NCBI RefSeq assembly: GCF_026168555.1
Contig: NZ_CP092471.1
Location: 1-64,000 of the forward strand
Source of the DNA: Qipengyuania spongiae
GTDB taxonomy: Bacteria > Pseudomonadota > Alphaproteobacteria > Sphingomonadales > Sphingomonadaceae
Direction: 5' to 3'
Length of the DNA: 64,000 nucleotides
This document shows positions 35,926-46,182 of the stretch, one piece after another; the stretch's first letter is position 1, and every line of letters begins with the position of its first letter. The notes under the pieces are model-generated. The model saw only the letters and a list, made by a program, of their open reading frames with translations. It was not told where the DNA came from and did no database searches. Position numbers and translations under genes: made by a program.

Positions 35926-37854
35926 ATGAGCGAATTGGTCCGCCGCCCCGACGACGACAGCAACACGCATTGCACACCGCAGCAGTACGAGGAAATGTAC
36001 CGGCGCTCGGTCGAGGAACCGGACGCGTTCTGGGCGGAACAGGCGCAGCGGATCGACTGGATCAAGATGCCGACCAAGATCGCCGACTGGTCCTTCGATC
36101 CGGTCGATATCAAGTGGTTCGCCGATGGCGAGCTCAACATCTGTCACAACGCCGTCGACCGCCATGTCGAGGCCGGACGCGGCGGCGATGTCGCGCTGAT
36201 CTTCGAGCCCGACGATCCGGCCGGTGACGTGCGGCGCATCACCTATGCCGAATTGCAGCGCGAGACGGCGCGCATGGCCAACGCGCTCAAGAAACTGGGC
36301 GTGGCGAAGGGCGACCGGGTCACGATCTACATGCCGATGGTCCCCGAAGGCGCGATGGCGATGCTCGCCTGCGCGCGGATCGGCGCGGTGCATTCGGTGA
36401 TCTTCGGCGGCTTCAGCCCCGAGGCGATCGCCGGGCGGATCGAGGATTGCGCGAGCGACTGGGTCGTCACCGCCGACGAAGGGCTGCGCGGCGGCAAGCC
36501 GATCCCGCTCAAGGCAAATGTCGACGCGGCGCTGGACAAGGTTTCGGCCAAGGGCGTCCTCGTCTTGCGTCATACCGGGGGCGAAGTGGCGATGCACGAG
36601 GGGCGCGATCACTGGTACCACGAATTCGCCGCCGACCTGTCCGAAGAATGTCCCTGCGAACCGATGAAGGCGGAGGACCCGCTTTTCATCCTCTACACCA
36701 GCGGATCGACCGGCAAGCCCAAGGGCGTGCTTCACACCACCGGCGGCTATGCCGTGTGGACCGAGACGACCTTTCGCTATGTCTTCGACTATCGCCCCGG
36801 CGAGATCTACTGGTGCACCGCCGATATCGGCTGGGTCACCGGGCACAGCTACATCGTCTACGGCCCGCTGCTGAACGGGGCGACTGCGCTGATGTTCGAA
36901 GGCGTGCCCAATTGGCCCGACGCCTCGCGCTTCTGGCAGGTCTGCGACAAGCATCGGGTCAACATCTTCTACACCGCCCCCACCGCGATCCGCGCGCTGA
37001 TGCGCGAGGGCAAGGGGCCGGTCGAGAAGCACAACCTGTCCACGCTCCGCCTGCTCGGCAGCGTGGGCGAGCCAATCAATCCCGAAGCCTGGCGCTGGTA
37101 TCACGACACGGTCGGCGGCGGGCGCATCCCGATCGTCGACACATGGTGGCAGACCGAAACGGGCGGCGTGATGATCACCACCCTTCCCCACGCCCACGAC
37201 ATGAAGCCGGGCAGCGCGGGCAAGCCCTTCTTCGGCATCCGCCCGCAACTCGTCGATAGCGAAGGCGAGGTTCTGGAGGGCGCGAGCGAGGGCAATCTGT
37301 GCATCACCCACAGCTGGCCCGGCCAGGCGCGCACGGTCTATGGCGATCACGAGCGTTTCGTGCAGACCTATTTCAGCACCTATCGCGGCAAGTATTTTAC
37401 CGGTGACGGGTGCCGCCGCGATGCCGACGGCTATTACTGGATCACGGGCCGAGTGGACGATGTCATCAATGTCTCCGGCCACCGGATGGGCACGGCCGAG
37501 GTCGAGAGCGCGCTGGTGCTGCATGGCAAGGTCTCCGAAGCCGCGGTGGTCGGCTACCCGCACGACATCAAGGGGCAGGGAATCTACTGCTACGTCACGC
37601 TCAATTCCGGAATCGAGCCCTCCGCCGAACTGGAAGACGAATTGCGCAAATGGGTGCGCAAGGAGATCGGCCCGATCGCGACGCCCGACCACCTTCATTT
37701 CACCCCCGCCCTGCCCAAGACCCGCAGCGGCAAGATCATGCGCCGCATCCTCAGGAAGATCGCCGAGAACGATTACGGCGCTCTCGGCGACACCTCGACG
37801 CTGGCCGATCCTGGCGTGGCCGAGGACCTGATCGAGGGGAGGCGCAACCGCTGA
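35926..37854 (+). CDS. acs: Acetyl-CoA synthetase
   Basis: AMP-forming ligase of 642 residues making acetyl-CoA. The P-loop-like motif is [28 protein letters not shown] and the C-terminal lysine block [14 protein letters not shown] (site of regulatory acetylation) are intact. ATG 35926 is preferred over 35917 because GGAG lies 10 bases before it but adjoins the earlier ATG. A sirtuin able to deacetylate Acs is present at 2.3 kb. Confidence 0.95.
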   Translation: MSELVRRPDDDSNTHCTPQQYEEMYRRSVEEPDAFWAEQAQRIDWIKMPTKIADWSFDPVDIKWFADGELNICHNAVDRHVEAGRGGDVALIFEPDDPAGDVRRITYAELQRETARMANALKKLGVAKGDRVTIYMPMVPEGAMAMLACARIGAVHSVIFGGFSPEAIAGRIEDCASDWVVTADEGLRGGKPIPLKANVDAALDKVSAKGVLVLRHTGGEVAMHEGRDHWYHEFAADLSEECPCEPMKAEDPLFILYTSGSTGKPKGVLHTTGGYAVWTETTFRYVFDYRPGEIYWCTADIGWVTGHSYIVYGPLLNGATALMFEGVPNWPDASRFWQVCDKHRVNIFYTAPTAIRALMREGKGPVEKHNLSTLRLLGSVGEPINPEAWRWYHDTVGGGRIPIVDTWWQTETGGVMITTLPHAHDMKPGSAGKPFFGIRPQLVDSEGEVLEGASEGNLCITHSWPGQARTVYGDHERFVQTYFSTYRGKYFTGDGCRRDADGYYWITGRVDDVINVSGHRMGTAEVESALVLHGKVSEAAVVGYPHDIKGQGIYCYVTLNSGIEPSAELEDELRKWVRKEIGPIATPDHLHFTPALPKTRSGKIMRRILRKIAENDYGALGDTSTLADPGVAEDLIEGRRNR

Positions 37855-37946
37855 CCGTGCGCCGATCGCACCGCTTGGCTCTTGAAGGTGGCGCGGTTCG
37901 GTGCGACCGTTCGCGGAACGGCAATTTTTCAGGAGAGCGGCGAGAC

Positions 37947-38732
37947 ATGAGCAGTTACGAGACCATCCGGGTCGGCAACGAGAACGGCGTGCTCATCATC
38001 ACGCTCGACCGGCCCGACCGGCTCAATGCCTGCCCGCCGCAGATGGCGGAGGAGATTTTCGACGCCATCCTCGACCTGGGCGATGCCCGCGCGGTGCTGC
38101 TGCGCGGAGAGGGTCGGGCTTTCTGCTCGGGCGCCGATCTCGCGGCGAATTCGACCTCTTCGGTCTCGGGCGGCGACCGCGCCTATCGCTCGCTCTCGAC
38201 CAGCTACAATCCGATGATCCAGGCGATCAGCAATCTGCCGGTTCCGGTGGTCGCGATGGTTCAGGGGCCGGCGGCGGGGATCGGCTGCTCGCTGGCGCTG
38301 GCCGCCGATTTCGTGGTCGCGGGCAAGAGCGGCTATTTCCTCCAGGCCTTCGTCAATATCGGTCTGGTGCCCGATGGCGGATCAAGCTGGCTGCTGCCGC
38401 GCCTCGTCGGTCTGGCGCAGGCGACGCGGATGATGATGCTCGGCGAGAAGATCCATGCCGAGGAGGCCGAGCGGATCGGCCTTATCTACAAATGCGTCGA
38501 GGACGATGCGCTCGAGGCCGAGGCGACGGCGCTGGTCCGCAAGCTCGCCGACGGGCCGACGCTGGCGCTGGGCCGAATGAAGGCCACTTTGCGCGAAGGG
38601 CTCGAGACCGATCTCGGCACCACTCTCGCCGCCGAGGCGCAGGCGCAGCGGATCGCGGGCAAGTCGCAGGACGCCGCGGAAGGCGCGATGGCCTTCCTCC
38701 AGAAGCGCAAGCCCGCCTTTACCGGACGCTGA
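37947..38732 (+). CDS. Enoyl-CoA hydratase/isomerase family protein
   Basis: A 261-residue crotonase-fold enzyme. The oxyanion-hole segments are GRAFCSGADLAA and GPAAGIGCSLALAADFVVA. GLVPDGGSSWLLPRLVG carries Asp at the position used by isomerase-type members, so it may be a hydratase or a delta-isomerase. AGGAGAG precedes the ATG. It lies 92 bases after acs, probably the same transcript. Confidence 0.92.
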   Translation: MSSYETIRVGNENGVLIITLDRPDRLNACPPQMAEEIFDAILDLGDARAVLLRGEGRAFCSGADLAANSTSSVSGGDRAYRSLSTSYNPMIQAISNLPVPVVAMVQGPAAGIGCSLALAADFVVAGKSGYFLQAFVNIGLVPDGGSSWLLPRLVGLAQATRMMMLGEKIHAEEAERIGLIYKCVEDDALEAEATALVRKLADGPTLALGRMKATLREGLETDLGTTLAAEAQAQRIAGKSQDAAEGAMAFLQKRKPAFTGR

Positions 38733-38750
38733 CGCTGCGGCCCGGCGTTC

Positions 38751-38823
38751 GGGAAAACTCCGTTCAAAATGCGGGAAAGTTGGGCCAAAATCAGGGAAAG
38801 TTGAGCTATACTTCGGGAAAGCT
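38751..38823. repeat. Four GGGAAARYT direct repeats at 21-22 bp period
   Basis: Copies start at 38751 (GGGAAAACT), 38773 and 38794 (GGGAAAGTT) and 38815 (GGGAAAGCT), spaced 22, 21 and 21 bp, two helical turns each. The last copy lies inside the 3' end of the convergent flavin reductase gene. Regular arrays like this are typical of transposase-binding ends of IS21-like or Tn7-like elements, or of cooperative regulator sites. No transposase is adjacent. Confidence 0.7.
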
Positions 38824-39378
38824 GTCCAGCGAGCGTGCGCCCACGAGCACCTGCTCGCCGACCAGCTTCAACTGCATCCGCACCCGCTCGTCGAGGCACT
38901 CGCCTTCCGGCGAGAAAATGCCGGGATAGGTGCGGATCGTGGCGCCCATCGGGGTCGGCCAGCCGCGCAGGGCGTGGACGATGCTGCGCATGGTGAGAAG
39001 CGTGCTCATCGTCGCCTGATCGCCATAGGCCGTCGCGATAAGCCCGACCGATCGCCCGTGAAGATAGGGCCGCCGGTCCGTCGCCAGGTCTTCCAGATAA
39101 TCCAGCGCATTCTTGACGAGGCCCGACACCGTTCCGTGATAGCCGGGCGCTGCGATCAGCACGCCGTCGGCTTCGCGAACCGCCTCGACCATTTCGCGCC
39201 CCGTGGACTGGTCATGTTCCTCGCCCCCGTAATGCGGCAGCCGGCTGAGATATTCGCCACCGAAGACATCGACCTGCGCACCGGCCTCTCGCGCCGGGAT
39301 CGTTGCCTCGCGCAGCGCCATTTCGGTCGAACTGAGGCTGGATACGGTGCCCCCTATCGCAACGATCCTGACACCCAT
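38806..39378 (-). CDS. NADPH-dependent FMN reductase family flavoprotein
   Basis: A 190-residue flavodoxin-fold oxidoreductase. The phosphate loop is near IGGTVSSLSSTEMALR and the flavin contact is PGYHGTVSGLVKNALDYLEDL. ATG 39378 is used. The last few codons (SFPEV, stop) are provided by the repeat array described at 38751-38823, so the original C-terminus may have been replaced. Substrate unknown; it could supply reduced flavin. Confidence 0.87.
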   Translation of the reverse strand: MGVRIVAIGGTVSSLSSTEMALREATIPAREAGAQVDVFGGEYLSRLPHYGGEEHDQSTGREMVEAVREADGVLIAAPGYHGTVSGLVKNALDYLEDLATDRRPYLHGRSVGLIATAYGDQATMSTLLTMRSIVHALRGWPTPMGATIRTYPGIFSPEGECLDERVRMQLKLVGEQVLVGARSLDSFPEV

Positions 39379-39604
39379 TCCTGTATTCCGCCCTTTCAAA
39401 TGATTTCGCCGATCGGCTGACGACGCGTTTCGAGTATGTTGCGCGAGAAAGACCGCGCCTGCCCAAGGCTAGCGAAATCGCCCGACAATGGATAGCACCT
39501 GCTCCGAACAGTAACGGAGATATGGGGCCGATGCTCGAACTTGGACGCGATGCACTTGCACCGATTTGTGGCGGGCCAGAGATCGCGCCTGCACGGGCAC
39601 TCGG

Positions 39605-41269
39605 ATGAGCGAATGGATTTCCGCAGCTCGCGCCGCCGCCGAAGCGGCCCGGAACTTGGCCGATGCCGCGCGCGAGAAAGTCGCTGAGTCCATTGCCCCC
39701 TCTGGACAAATTGATGCCGCGCTGGCCGATCGGCATCAGCGAATGCTCCACGGTTTCGCCTGGATCGCCACCACGGGCGAGGCGCTGTCCGCCACGGCCG
39801 CCTGGGCAGCACGCGCGAATGCCTCGCACGCTTTCGCAGAAATCGAGGAGCTTGTCCTTCGCATCGGCTTCGGCGAATATTGCGCGCAGCTGATCGGCGG
39901 CGTACCGATGAGCCAGAGCGAAATCGCGCGTCCTTTCGAACTCGGCATTGAAGAGGCTGCCGCTCGCTTCGCCAAAGACGAAGCGGTCGCGCGCTTTTTT
40001 GCCCGGGGAAATACCGTCGAGACCCGGGCCGCTCTGGCCGCCCGGCTGGCGAAAGGCGAACGGCCCGACGAACGGCTCGGCGACGAAACGCTCGATATGA
40101 TCCGCGATCAGTTCCGCGCCTTCACCGCGAACCGGATCGCACCCCACGCCCAAGCCTGGCACCTTGCCGATGCACTCATCCCCATCGAGGTGGTCGACGA
40201 GATGGCCGGCCTCGGCGTCTTCGGGGTCTGCATTGCGGAAAAATATGGCGGGTTGGGCCTCGGCAAGCTGGCGATGGCGCTGGTTTCGGAGGAGTTGTCG
40301 CGCGGCTGGATCTGCGCCGGATCGCTCGGCACGCGCTCCGAAATTGCCGGCGAGCTGATCGGCGAGAACGGGACCGAGGCGCAGAAGGCGAAATTCCTGC
40401 CCCGGCTGGCCGATGGCACGATCCTGCCAACCGCCGTCTTCACCGAACCCGATACCGGATCGGACCTCGCATCGGTCCGGACGAAGGCGACGAGGGATGC
40501 GGAGGGAGACTGGCGGATCGACGGGGCGAAGACCTGGATCACTCACGCCGCTCGCGCCGACCTGATGACGGTGCTGTGCCGCACCGACGCCGCAACGCCC
40601 GGCTATGGCGGACTGTCGATGTTGCTGGCGGAAAAGACCCGCGGCGACGAAGCCACGGCCTTTCCCGACGAGGGCATAGCGGGCGAAGAGATCGAGGTGC
40701 TCGGTTATCGCGGAATGCGCGAATACACGCTGGCCTTCGATGACTTCAAGGTGCCCGCCGACAGTCTCCTCGGCGGCGCGGAAGGAATGGGCTTCAAACA
40801 GTTGATGCGCACCTTCGAAGGTGCCCGCATCCAGACGGCAGCGCGGGCGATCGGCGTCGGCTGGAACGCTTTCGACCTCGCTCTGACCTACGCAATGGAG
40901 CGGCGGCAGTTCGACCGCCCGCTCATCGCCTTCCCGCGCGTTTCGGACAAGCTGGCGGTGATGGTCGCCGAACTCGTCATGGCGCGCGAACTGACCTACG
41001 CTGCCGCCAGGCACAAGGACAAGGGCGAGCGCTGCGACATCGAGGCAGGCATGGCCAAGCTGATCGCGGCCCGCGTTGCCTGGTCGAACGCCGACGCCAA
41101 CGTTCAGATACACGGCGGCAATGGCTACGCGCTGGATTATGCCGCGAGCCGCGTGCTGTGCGATGCACGCATCCTCAATATTTTCGAGGGCGCCGCCGAG
41201 ATCCAGGCGCACGTCATCGGTCGGGGCCTGGTCGCGTCTCGCTTGGCGATGTCTGAAAGCGCGATGTAA
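39605..41269 (+). CDS. Acyl-CoA dehydrogenase, methylsuccinyl-CoA dehydrogenase-like
   Basis: A 554-residue FAD enzyme, about 160 residues longer than ordinary acyl-CoA dehydrogenases. The extra N-terminal part is helical and includes [20 protein letters not shown], the layout known from (2S)-methylsuccinyl-CoA dehydrogenase of the ethylmalonyl-CoA pathway. The catalytic half has [15 protein letters not shown], the [14 protein letters not shown] region and [16 protein letters not shown]. No ccr, ecm or mcl genes are in the window, so the substrate may be another branched acyl-CoA. ATG 39605 has a weak ribosome binding site. Confidence 0.8.
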   Translation: MSEWISAARAAAEAARNLADAAREKVAESIAPSGQIDAALADRHQRMLHGFAWIATTGEALSATAAWAARANASHAFAEIEELVLRIGFGEYCAQLIGGVPMSQSEIARPFELGIEEAAARFAKDEAVARFFARGNTVETRAALAARLAKGERPDERLGDETLDMIRDQFRAFTANRIAPHAQAWHLADALIPIEVVDEMAGLGVFGVCIAEKYGGLGLGKLAMALVSEELSRGWICAGSLGTRSEIAGELIGENGTEAQKAKFLPRLADGTILPTAVFTEPDTGSDLASVRTKATRDAEGDWRIDGAKTWITHAARADLMTVLCRTDAATPGYGGLSMLLAEKTRGDEATAFPDEGIAGEEIEVLGYRGMREYTLAFDDFKVPADSLLGGAEGMGFKQLMRTFEGARIQTAARAIGVGWNAFDLALTYAMERRQFDRPLIAFPRVSDKLAVMVAELVMARELTYAAARHKDKGERCDIEAGMAKLIAARVAWSNADANVQIHGGNGYALDYAASRVLCDARILNIFEGAAEIQAHVIGRGLVASRLAMSESAM

Positions 41270-41445
41270 TGAACGGAGGCCGGCGCGAGGCACGGAGGCG
41301 TCAGGCCCCGAGCCGTAAACTCGCTCATGCGAACGATCGCAGGATAGCGCTCCCCTAGCCGGCTGTTCATCCGACGCAGCGTTCGCAATCGGCCTAGACA
41401 ACTTTCATAATCGAACCTATGGTTTTTCGCAGAGAGGATTTGCGA

Positions 41446-42675
41446 ATGGTTACGATTATCGGTGGCTGGCAGAGCGACTTTGCCCGCAACTGGGCGCGCG
41501 AGGGGATGGAGATCGCCGACGGCTTCGCCGAAACTCTAGGCTGCGGCCTTGAGCAAACAGGCTTGAAGGCAAGCGAGATCGAGACCGGCCATGTCGGCAA
41601 TTTCGTCGCCGACATGTTCGCGCAGCAAAGCTTGCTCGGCGGCTTCTTCGCGCAGGTTGATCCCGAGCTCGACGGCCTGCCCACCTCCCGGCACGAGGCC
41701 GCTTGTGCAAGTGGATCGATGGCCATCCTCGCGGCCAGCGCGGAGATCGAGGCCGGTCGGTATGACACGGCCTGCGTGCTTGGCATCGAACTGATGCGCA
41801 ACGTGCCCGGGCAAAAGGCGGCCGAAAACCTCGGTGCGGCGATCTGGCAGGGACACGAATTGCAGGACGCGATCTATCCCTGGCCGCGTGCCTTCAGCGA
41901 TCTGTCGGAAGAATACGAGCGCCGCTACGGCCTCGACTACCGTCATCTGATGCGGATTTCCGAGATCAATTTCGGCAATGCCCGCGCCAACCCAAATGCC
42001 CAGACCCGCAACTGGCAATTCACCGACCGGAGCTTCACCGACTGCGATGAGGCAAACCCGGTGGTCGAGGGCCGGACCCGCAAGATGGATTGCGGACAGG
42101 TGACCGACGGCGCGGCGGTGGTCTTCCTAGCTTCCGACGCCTGGGCCGACGAATGGGCGAAGAAGAACGGAAAAGACCCCTCCTCCCTGTCGCGCATCGC
42201 CGGGTGGGGGCATCGCTCGGCCCCCATTTCCTACCGCGCCAAGATCAAGGCGAGCGAGAACGCGGATTACGTCTTCCCGCAGGTCCGCCGCGCGGTGATG
42301 GATGCCCGCGCCCGCGCTGGTGTCGATCTCGACGCGATCGACGCCTTCGAGACTCACGATTGCTTCGCCATGACGGAATACATGGCGATCGACCACCTCG
42401 GCCTGACCGATCCGGGCGAAGGCTGGAAGGCGATCGAGGCGGGGACCATCGAGATGGGCGGCACCAAGCCGATCAACCCTTCCGGCGGTCTCATCGGCCT
42501 CGGCCACCCGGTCGGGGCGACCGGCGTACGGATGCTGCTCGACGCGCACAAGCAAGTGACCGGCACCGCCGGCGATTATCAGGTCGAGGGCGCGCGCCGG
42601 GTCCAGACACTCAATATCGGCGGCTCGACCACCACCACCGCCAGCTTCATCGTCGAAAGTGCTGCGGCGGCGTGA
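41446..42675 (+). CDS. Thiolase, SCP2/SCP-x type
   Basis: A 409-residue thiolase that cleaves or forms 3-ketoacyl-CoA. The nucleophilic Cys is in HEAACASGSMAI and the His in GLIGLGHPVGATG. The second active Cys is supplied by THDCFA, replacing the C-terminal CxG (here NIGGS), which marks the SCP2 branch used for bulky or branched substrates such as sterol side chains. AGAGGATTTGCG precedes ATG 41446. First of a four-gene plus-strand operon. Confidence 0.9.
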   Translation: MVTIIGGWQSDFARNWAREGMEIADGFAETLGCGLEQTGLKASEIETGHVGNFVADMFAQQSLLGGFFAQVDPELDGLPTSRHEAACASGSMAILAASAEIEAGRYDTACVLGIELMRNVPGQKAAENLGAAIWQGHELQDAIYPWPRAFSDLSEEYERRYGLDYRHLMRISEINFGNARANPNAQTRNWQFTDRSFTDCDEANPVVEGRTRKMDCGQVTDGAAVVFLASDAWADEWAKKNGKDPSSLSRIAGWGHRSAPISYRAKIKASENADYVFPQVRRAVMDARARAGVDLDAIDAFETHDCFAMTEYMAIDHLGLTDPGEGWKAIEAGTIEMGGTKPINPSGGLIGLGHPVGATGVRMLLDAHKQVTGTAGDYQVEGARRVQTLNIGGSTTTTASFIVESAAAA

Positions 42676-42749
42676 TCGCGCGCCGCAACCTTCTGGCGTT
42701 GATAGCGCTGCTTTCGATCCCTCTACCGACCATTGCAAGGAGCCGCCGC

Positions 42750-43175
42750 ATGACCCGAATGGAACAATTCCAGTCCGTGATCGACGCCTGGAAGCGCAAG
42801 GATGTCGAAACTGTTCTCGGCTCGATGACCGAGGACGTGGTGTGGCACTTTGCCGCCGCCATTGCCCCGCCCGCTCGAGGCAAGGCGGAAGCGCGCGCTT
42901 TCATCGACCAGTTCGGCGCCAGTATCGGCGAGGTGCGCTGGCGCATCTTCCACCATTGCGAGCAGGGCGATCGCCTGTTCGTGGAAGGCGTCGACGAATA
43001 CACGACGAAGGACGGCACGGACATCGCCGCGCCCTATGCCGGCGTGATCGAGTTCCGCGGCGACAAGATCAGCGGATGGCGCGATTATGTCGATCGCGGC
43101 GTGATCGACAGCCAGAAGGCGGGCAAGGGCTGGTCGGATCAGGTCAAGGAGCTTGTCGGGCGGCGCGCGCAATGA
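42750..43175 (+). CDS. SnoaL/limonene-epoxide-hydrolase-fold protein
   Basis: A 141-residue cone-fold protein with VIDAWKRKDVETVLGSMTED, VEGVDEYTT and ISGWRDYVDRG, matching the layout of limonene-1,2-epoxide hydrolase-like enzymes, though Gly replaces the Arg before the first catalytic Asp. AAGGAGCCGCCGC before ATG 42750 is a strong site. A GTG at 42672 overlapping the thiolase stop would add a signal-like hydrophobic stretch but has no ribosome binding site. Its TGA overlaps the next ATG. Confidence 0.82.
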   Translation: MTRMEQFQSVIDAWKRKDVETVLGSMTEDVVWHFAAAIAPPARGKAEARAFIDQFGASIGEVRWRIFHHCEQGDRLFVEGVDEYTTKDGTDIAAPYAGVIEFRGDKISGWRDYVDRGVIDSQKAGKGWSDQVKELVGRRAQ

Positions 43176-44965
43176 CCCAGAGCCATGGCGACGAGAGCTG
43201 GCGCCGGGCGCCCTTCCGTCACGCCGAATTTCTTCCCGTCGATCTTGATCTTTCCGAGGATGCGGACGGGACGATCCGTCTCACGAGCCGGCAGCCCTTC
43301 GAGCCGATCGATGCCAATCTGGCGCGCGCGTTCCTGAACACGGCCGCTCGGCTCGGCAACGCCGATGCGCTGGCGGAAAAGGGCGCGGATGGCGAGTGGA
43401 GTTACACGAGCTTTGCAAGGCTCGCGCGGGAGGTCCGCGGGGCAGCCCAGTGGATGCTCGACAACCTGCCGCGCGGAGGCGTGCTGGTCATCATGGCGGA
43501 GAACAGCGTGGCGGTCGGCGCGCTCAGCTTCGCCGCATTCGCGACCGGAACAGTGCTATGCCCGGTCAGCCCGGCCTACGGCATGGCAGGAGGAGACCAT
43601 GCGCGCCTGCGCCATGTGTTCGACCGGACCGCGCCGGCCGCGATCTACTGCGATCCGCGAGAGCCCTACGAACGCGCGTTGAAAGACATCGGCTGCTCGG
43701 CCACGATCCTTTCCAGCGATCCGGACATTTTCGGCAGCGAAACTGTCGCAATTTCCGATGTTTTCGCCACCGAACCGACCGCAGCGGTCGATGCGGCCAT
43801 CGCAGAGGTCGATACCGAAGCCACCGCGCAATACATGATGACCTCGGGCTCCACCGGACTTCCCAAGGTCGTCGAACAGTCCCTGGACGCACTCGCGGCC
43901 AACACCGCACAGGGCATCGGCCTGATCGGCCGCGCCGCCGGCTGGGACGATGTGATGCTGGACTGGCTGCCCTGGCATCATGCCGCAGGCGCCAGCGTGC
44001 TGCGCGCCGGGCTCGTCCAGGGCGGCACGCTGCATATCGACGCGGGCAAGCCGGCCCCCGGCCTGTTCGATACCAGCATCGACAATCTGCGCGGCCTGTC
44101 CGTGCCCTATTTCAACAACGTGCCGCTCGGCTACGCCATGCTGGTCGAGGCGATGGACGGCGACGAGGTGCTGCGCGACAGTTTCTTCGCCAAGATGCGC
44201 CTCATGCTTTATGGCGGCGCGGGACTGCCGCAGCACGTCTACGACAAGTTGCAGCGCCACGCCGTGGCGGCGACCGGCCATCGCATCCACATGACCACCG
44301 GCTACGGCATGACCGAGACCGTCTCGGGCTGCTGCGCGATCCATTACGAGACGGACAAGGTCGGCATCGGCCTGCCCGGTCCGGGGGTGGAGATGAAGCT
44401 GGTGCCGAATGGCGAGCGCTACGAAGCGCGGCTGCGCGGACCGATGCTGATGAAGGGCTATCTCGACGAACCGGAGAAGACCGCCGCCGCTTTCGACGAG
44501 GAAGGTTATTACCGCACCGGCGATCTCGTGGTGTTCCACGACCGCGCCGATCCCGCGCAGGGCCTCGCCTTCGCGGGGAGGATGGCCGAGGAATTCAAGC
44601 TTTCCAACGGCACCTGGGTCTATGGCGGGCAGCTGCGGGACCGGTTGCTGAAAGCACTCGGCGACGATGTCGCGGAACTGGTTCTGGCGGACGACAACCG
44701 CGCCTTCCTTGGCCTGCTCGTCTGGCCCAGGCAGGGGGCCACGCTCGACGGGATCGCGGCGAAGCTCTCAACCTTCAACGAGGGGCAGCAGGGCGGCTCC
44801 GCGAAGATCCGCCGGGTGCGCCTGCTCGAACGGCCACCAAGCGCCAACGATCACGAAATCTCGGACAAGGGCACGATCAACCGGCGCGCCGTTCTCGACA
44901 ATCGCGCAGATGCGGTCGACGCGCTCTTTGCCGAGCAGGTGCCGGACGACGTGCGCGAGATCTGA
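43172..44965 (+). CDS. AMP-forming acyl-CoA ligase, feruloyl-CoA synthase-like
   Basis: A 597-residue adenylate-forming ligase. YMMTSGSTGLPKVVEQS is the P-loop motif; GYGMTETVSGC and YYRTGDLV follow. The C-terminus EFKLSNGTWVYGGQLRDRLL resembles feruloyl-CoA synthases rather than fatty acyl ligases. It overlaps the upstream SnoaL-like gene as ATGA. Likely substrate is an aromatic or other cyclic acid; this rests on family resemblance only. Confidence 0.87.
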   Translation: MTQSHGDESWRRAPFRHAEFLPVDLDLSEDADGTIRLTSRQPFEPIDANLARAFLNTAARLGNADALAEKGADGEWSYTSFARLAREVRGAAQWMLDNLPRGGVLVIMAENSVAVGALSFAAFATGTVLCPVSPAYGMAGGDHARLRHVFDRTAPAAIYCDPREPYERALKDIGCSATILSSDPDIFGSETVAISDVFATEPTAAVDAAIAEVDTEATAQYMMTSGSTGLPKVVEQSLDALAANTAQGIGLIGRAAGWDDVMLDWLPWHHAAGASVLRAGLVQGGTLHIDAGKPAPGLFDTSIDNLRGLSVPYFNNVPLGYAMLVEAMDGDEVLRDSFFAKMRLMLYGGAGLPQHVYDKLQRHAVAATGHRIHMTTGYGMTETVSGCCAIHYETDKVGIGLPGPGVEMKLVPNGERYEARLRGPMLMKGYLDEPEKTAAAFDEEGYYRTGDLVVFHDRADPAQGLAFAGRMAEEFKLSNGTWVYGGQLRDRLLKALGDDVAELVLADDNRAFLGLLVWPRQGATLDGIAAKLSTFNEGQQGGSAKIRRVRLLERPPSANDHEISDKGTINRRAVLDNRADAVDALFAEQVPDDVREI

Positions 44966-44996
44966 CTTTTCCGGGCAGTAATCAGGGGGAATTCGA

Positions 44997-45791
44997 ATGT
45001 CGGTCTGGGCCGTCCTTGCCATCAACGCAGCCATCCTCGTCGCCTGTTTCGTGGTCCTCTGGCTGATATGCCTGAGAACTAGGGACGTGACGCCCGTAGA
45101 CAGCTTCTGGGCTTTCGGCATGGTCGTGATGGCCCTGTCGAGCTTCGCTTTCGCCACCGGCGATCCGCAGCGGAAATTGCTGTTGCTGGCACTGACGGCG
45201 GCCTGGGGCCTGCGGCTCGGCGGGTACATGCTGTGGCGCTGGCGCGATCACGGGTCCGATCGGCGCTATGTCGCTCTCCTCGGCAAGGCGCAGGAAAGGC
45301 GCGGCTGGTCCTTCGCCAAGGCGAGCGGCCTGCTCGTCTTCGCAACGCAGGCGCCGTTGCTCTTCGCTGTGAGCCTGCCAGCGCAGATCGGACAGGTCGA
45401 CGCTCTGCCGCCGCTCGGAACCCTGGCCCTGATCGGCGCCTGCCTGAGCTTGTTCGGCACCCTGTTCGAAACCGTGGGCGATCTCCAGCTCGTGCGGTTC
45501 AAGCGGAACCCGGCCAATCAGGGGCAGGTGATGGACCGGGGCCTGTGGCGTTACACGCGTCACCCGAACTATTTCGGCGATGCCTGCGCCTGGTGGGGCA
45601 TCTGGCTGGTGGCGGCGGAGACGTCCACGGGCGTATGGAGCATCGTCGGCCCGATGCTGCTGACCTGGACTCTGATGAAGTGGTCGGGCGCGCCGACGGT
45701 CGAGGGCAAGATGGCCAGGACGAAACCGGGATATGCCGATTACGTCCGGCGCACCTCCGGCTTCGTGCCCTGGTTCCCCAAGCGGGCGTGA
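44997..45791 (+). CDS. DUF1295 membrane protein (steroid 5-alpha-reductase-like)
   Basis: A 264-residue integral membrane protein with six or seven helices. The C-terminal signature GLWRYTRHPNYFGDACAWWGIWL and the end block EGKMARTKPGYADYVRRTSGFVPW are diagnostic of DUF1295, related to steroid 5-alpha-reductases and isoprenylcysteine methyltransferases. It probably reduces or modifies a hydrophobic substrate with NADPH. Last gene of the plus-strand operon, 31 bases after the ligase. Confidence 0.88.
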   Translation: MSVWAVLAINAAILVACFVVLWLICLRTRDVTPVDSFWAFGMVVMALSSFAFATGDPQRKLLLLALTAAWGLRLGGYMLWRWRDHGSDRRYVALLGKAQERRGWSFAKASGLLVFATQAPLLFAVSLPAQIGQVDALPPLGTLALIGACLSLFGTLFETVGDLQLVRFKRNPANQGQVMDRGLWRYTRHPNYFGDACAWWGIWLVAAETSTGVWSIVGPMLLTWTLMKWSGAPTVEGKMARTKPGYADYVRRTSGFVPWFPKRA

Positions 45792-45795
45792 GCGC

Positions 45796-46182
45796 CTAGC
45801 GCCCGTATTCCCGTAATTTCGCACTGGCGCCGCTGTCGAGATATTCGTCCAGCCGCTTGATCTTGCCGTCTTCCATGCTGACCACGACGCAGGCATCCAT
45901 CGCCCACGACTCTCCGTTGGGGAGCGTGGCAGACAAGACATGCTGCTGGACGAAGCCGTCGGGGATCACCTCGCGCCGCTTCACGGTATAGGTGCGGTCG
46001 GGCAGCGTCTCGACGAACCAGTTCAGCACCTTGATGTTGTCGTCGACCGACTGTTCCTTGCCATCGGTGTTGTGCCAGATCACCCCGTCGGGTGCGTAAC
46101 AGTCTCGCATCGCCTCCCCGTCGCCGCGCTGGACGGTGTCGACGAAATGGGCGGCGAATTCCTCGATTTCCTGATCGGTCAT
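45796..46182 (-). CDS. SnoaL/NTF2-fold protein
   Basis: A 128-residue cone-fold protein with FAAHFVDTVQRGDGEAMRDCY, GVIWHNTDGK and IKRLDEYLDSG. Probably an isomerase, dehydratase or epoxide hydrolase of a ring substrate. GGGAG precedes ATG 46182, which overlaps the TGA of the flavoprotein gene (ATGA). Last of a four-gene minus-strand operon. Confidence 0.85.
   Translation of the reverse strand: MTDQEIEEFAAHFVDTVQRGDGEAMRDCYAPDGVIWHNTDGKEQSVDDNIKVLNWFVETLPDRTYTVKRREVIPDGFVQQHVLSATLPNGESWAMDACVVVSMEDGKIKRLDEYLDSGASAKLREYGR

Noticed and set aside
35890..37698. 602-residue open frame on the minus strand opposite acs
   Set aside because: Antisense to acs with no recognisable motif and shadow-like Asp/His/Arg-rich composition.
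38751..38823. CRISPR array
   Set aside because: Repeat units of 9 bases with 12-13 base gaps are far too short and there are no cas genes.
42672..42749. GTG start giving the SnoaL-like protein a signal peptide
   Set aside because: The stretch is hydrophobic, but the strong AAGGAGCC site before ATG 42750 and cytoplasmic homologues favour the shorter protein.
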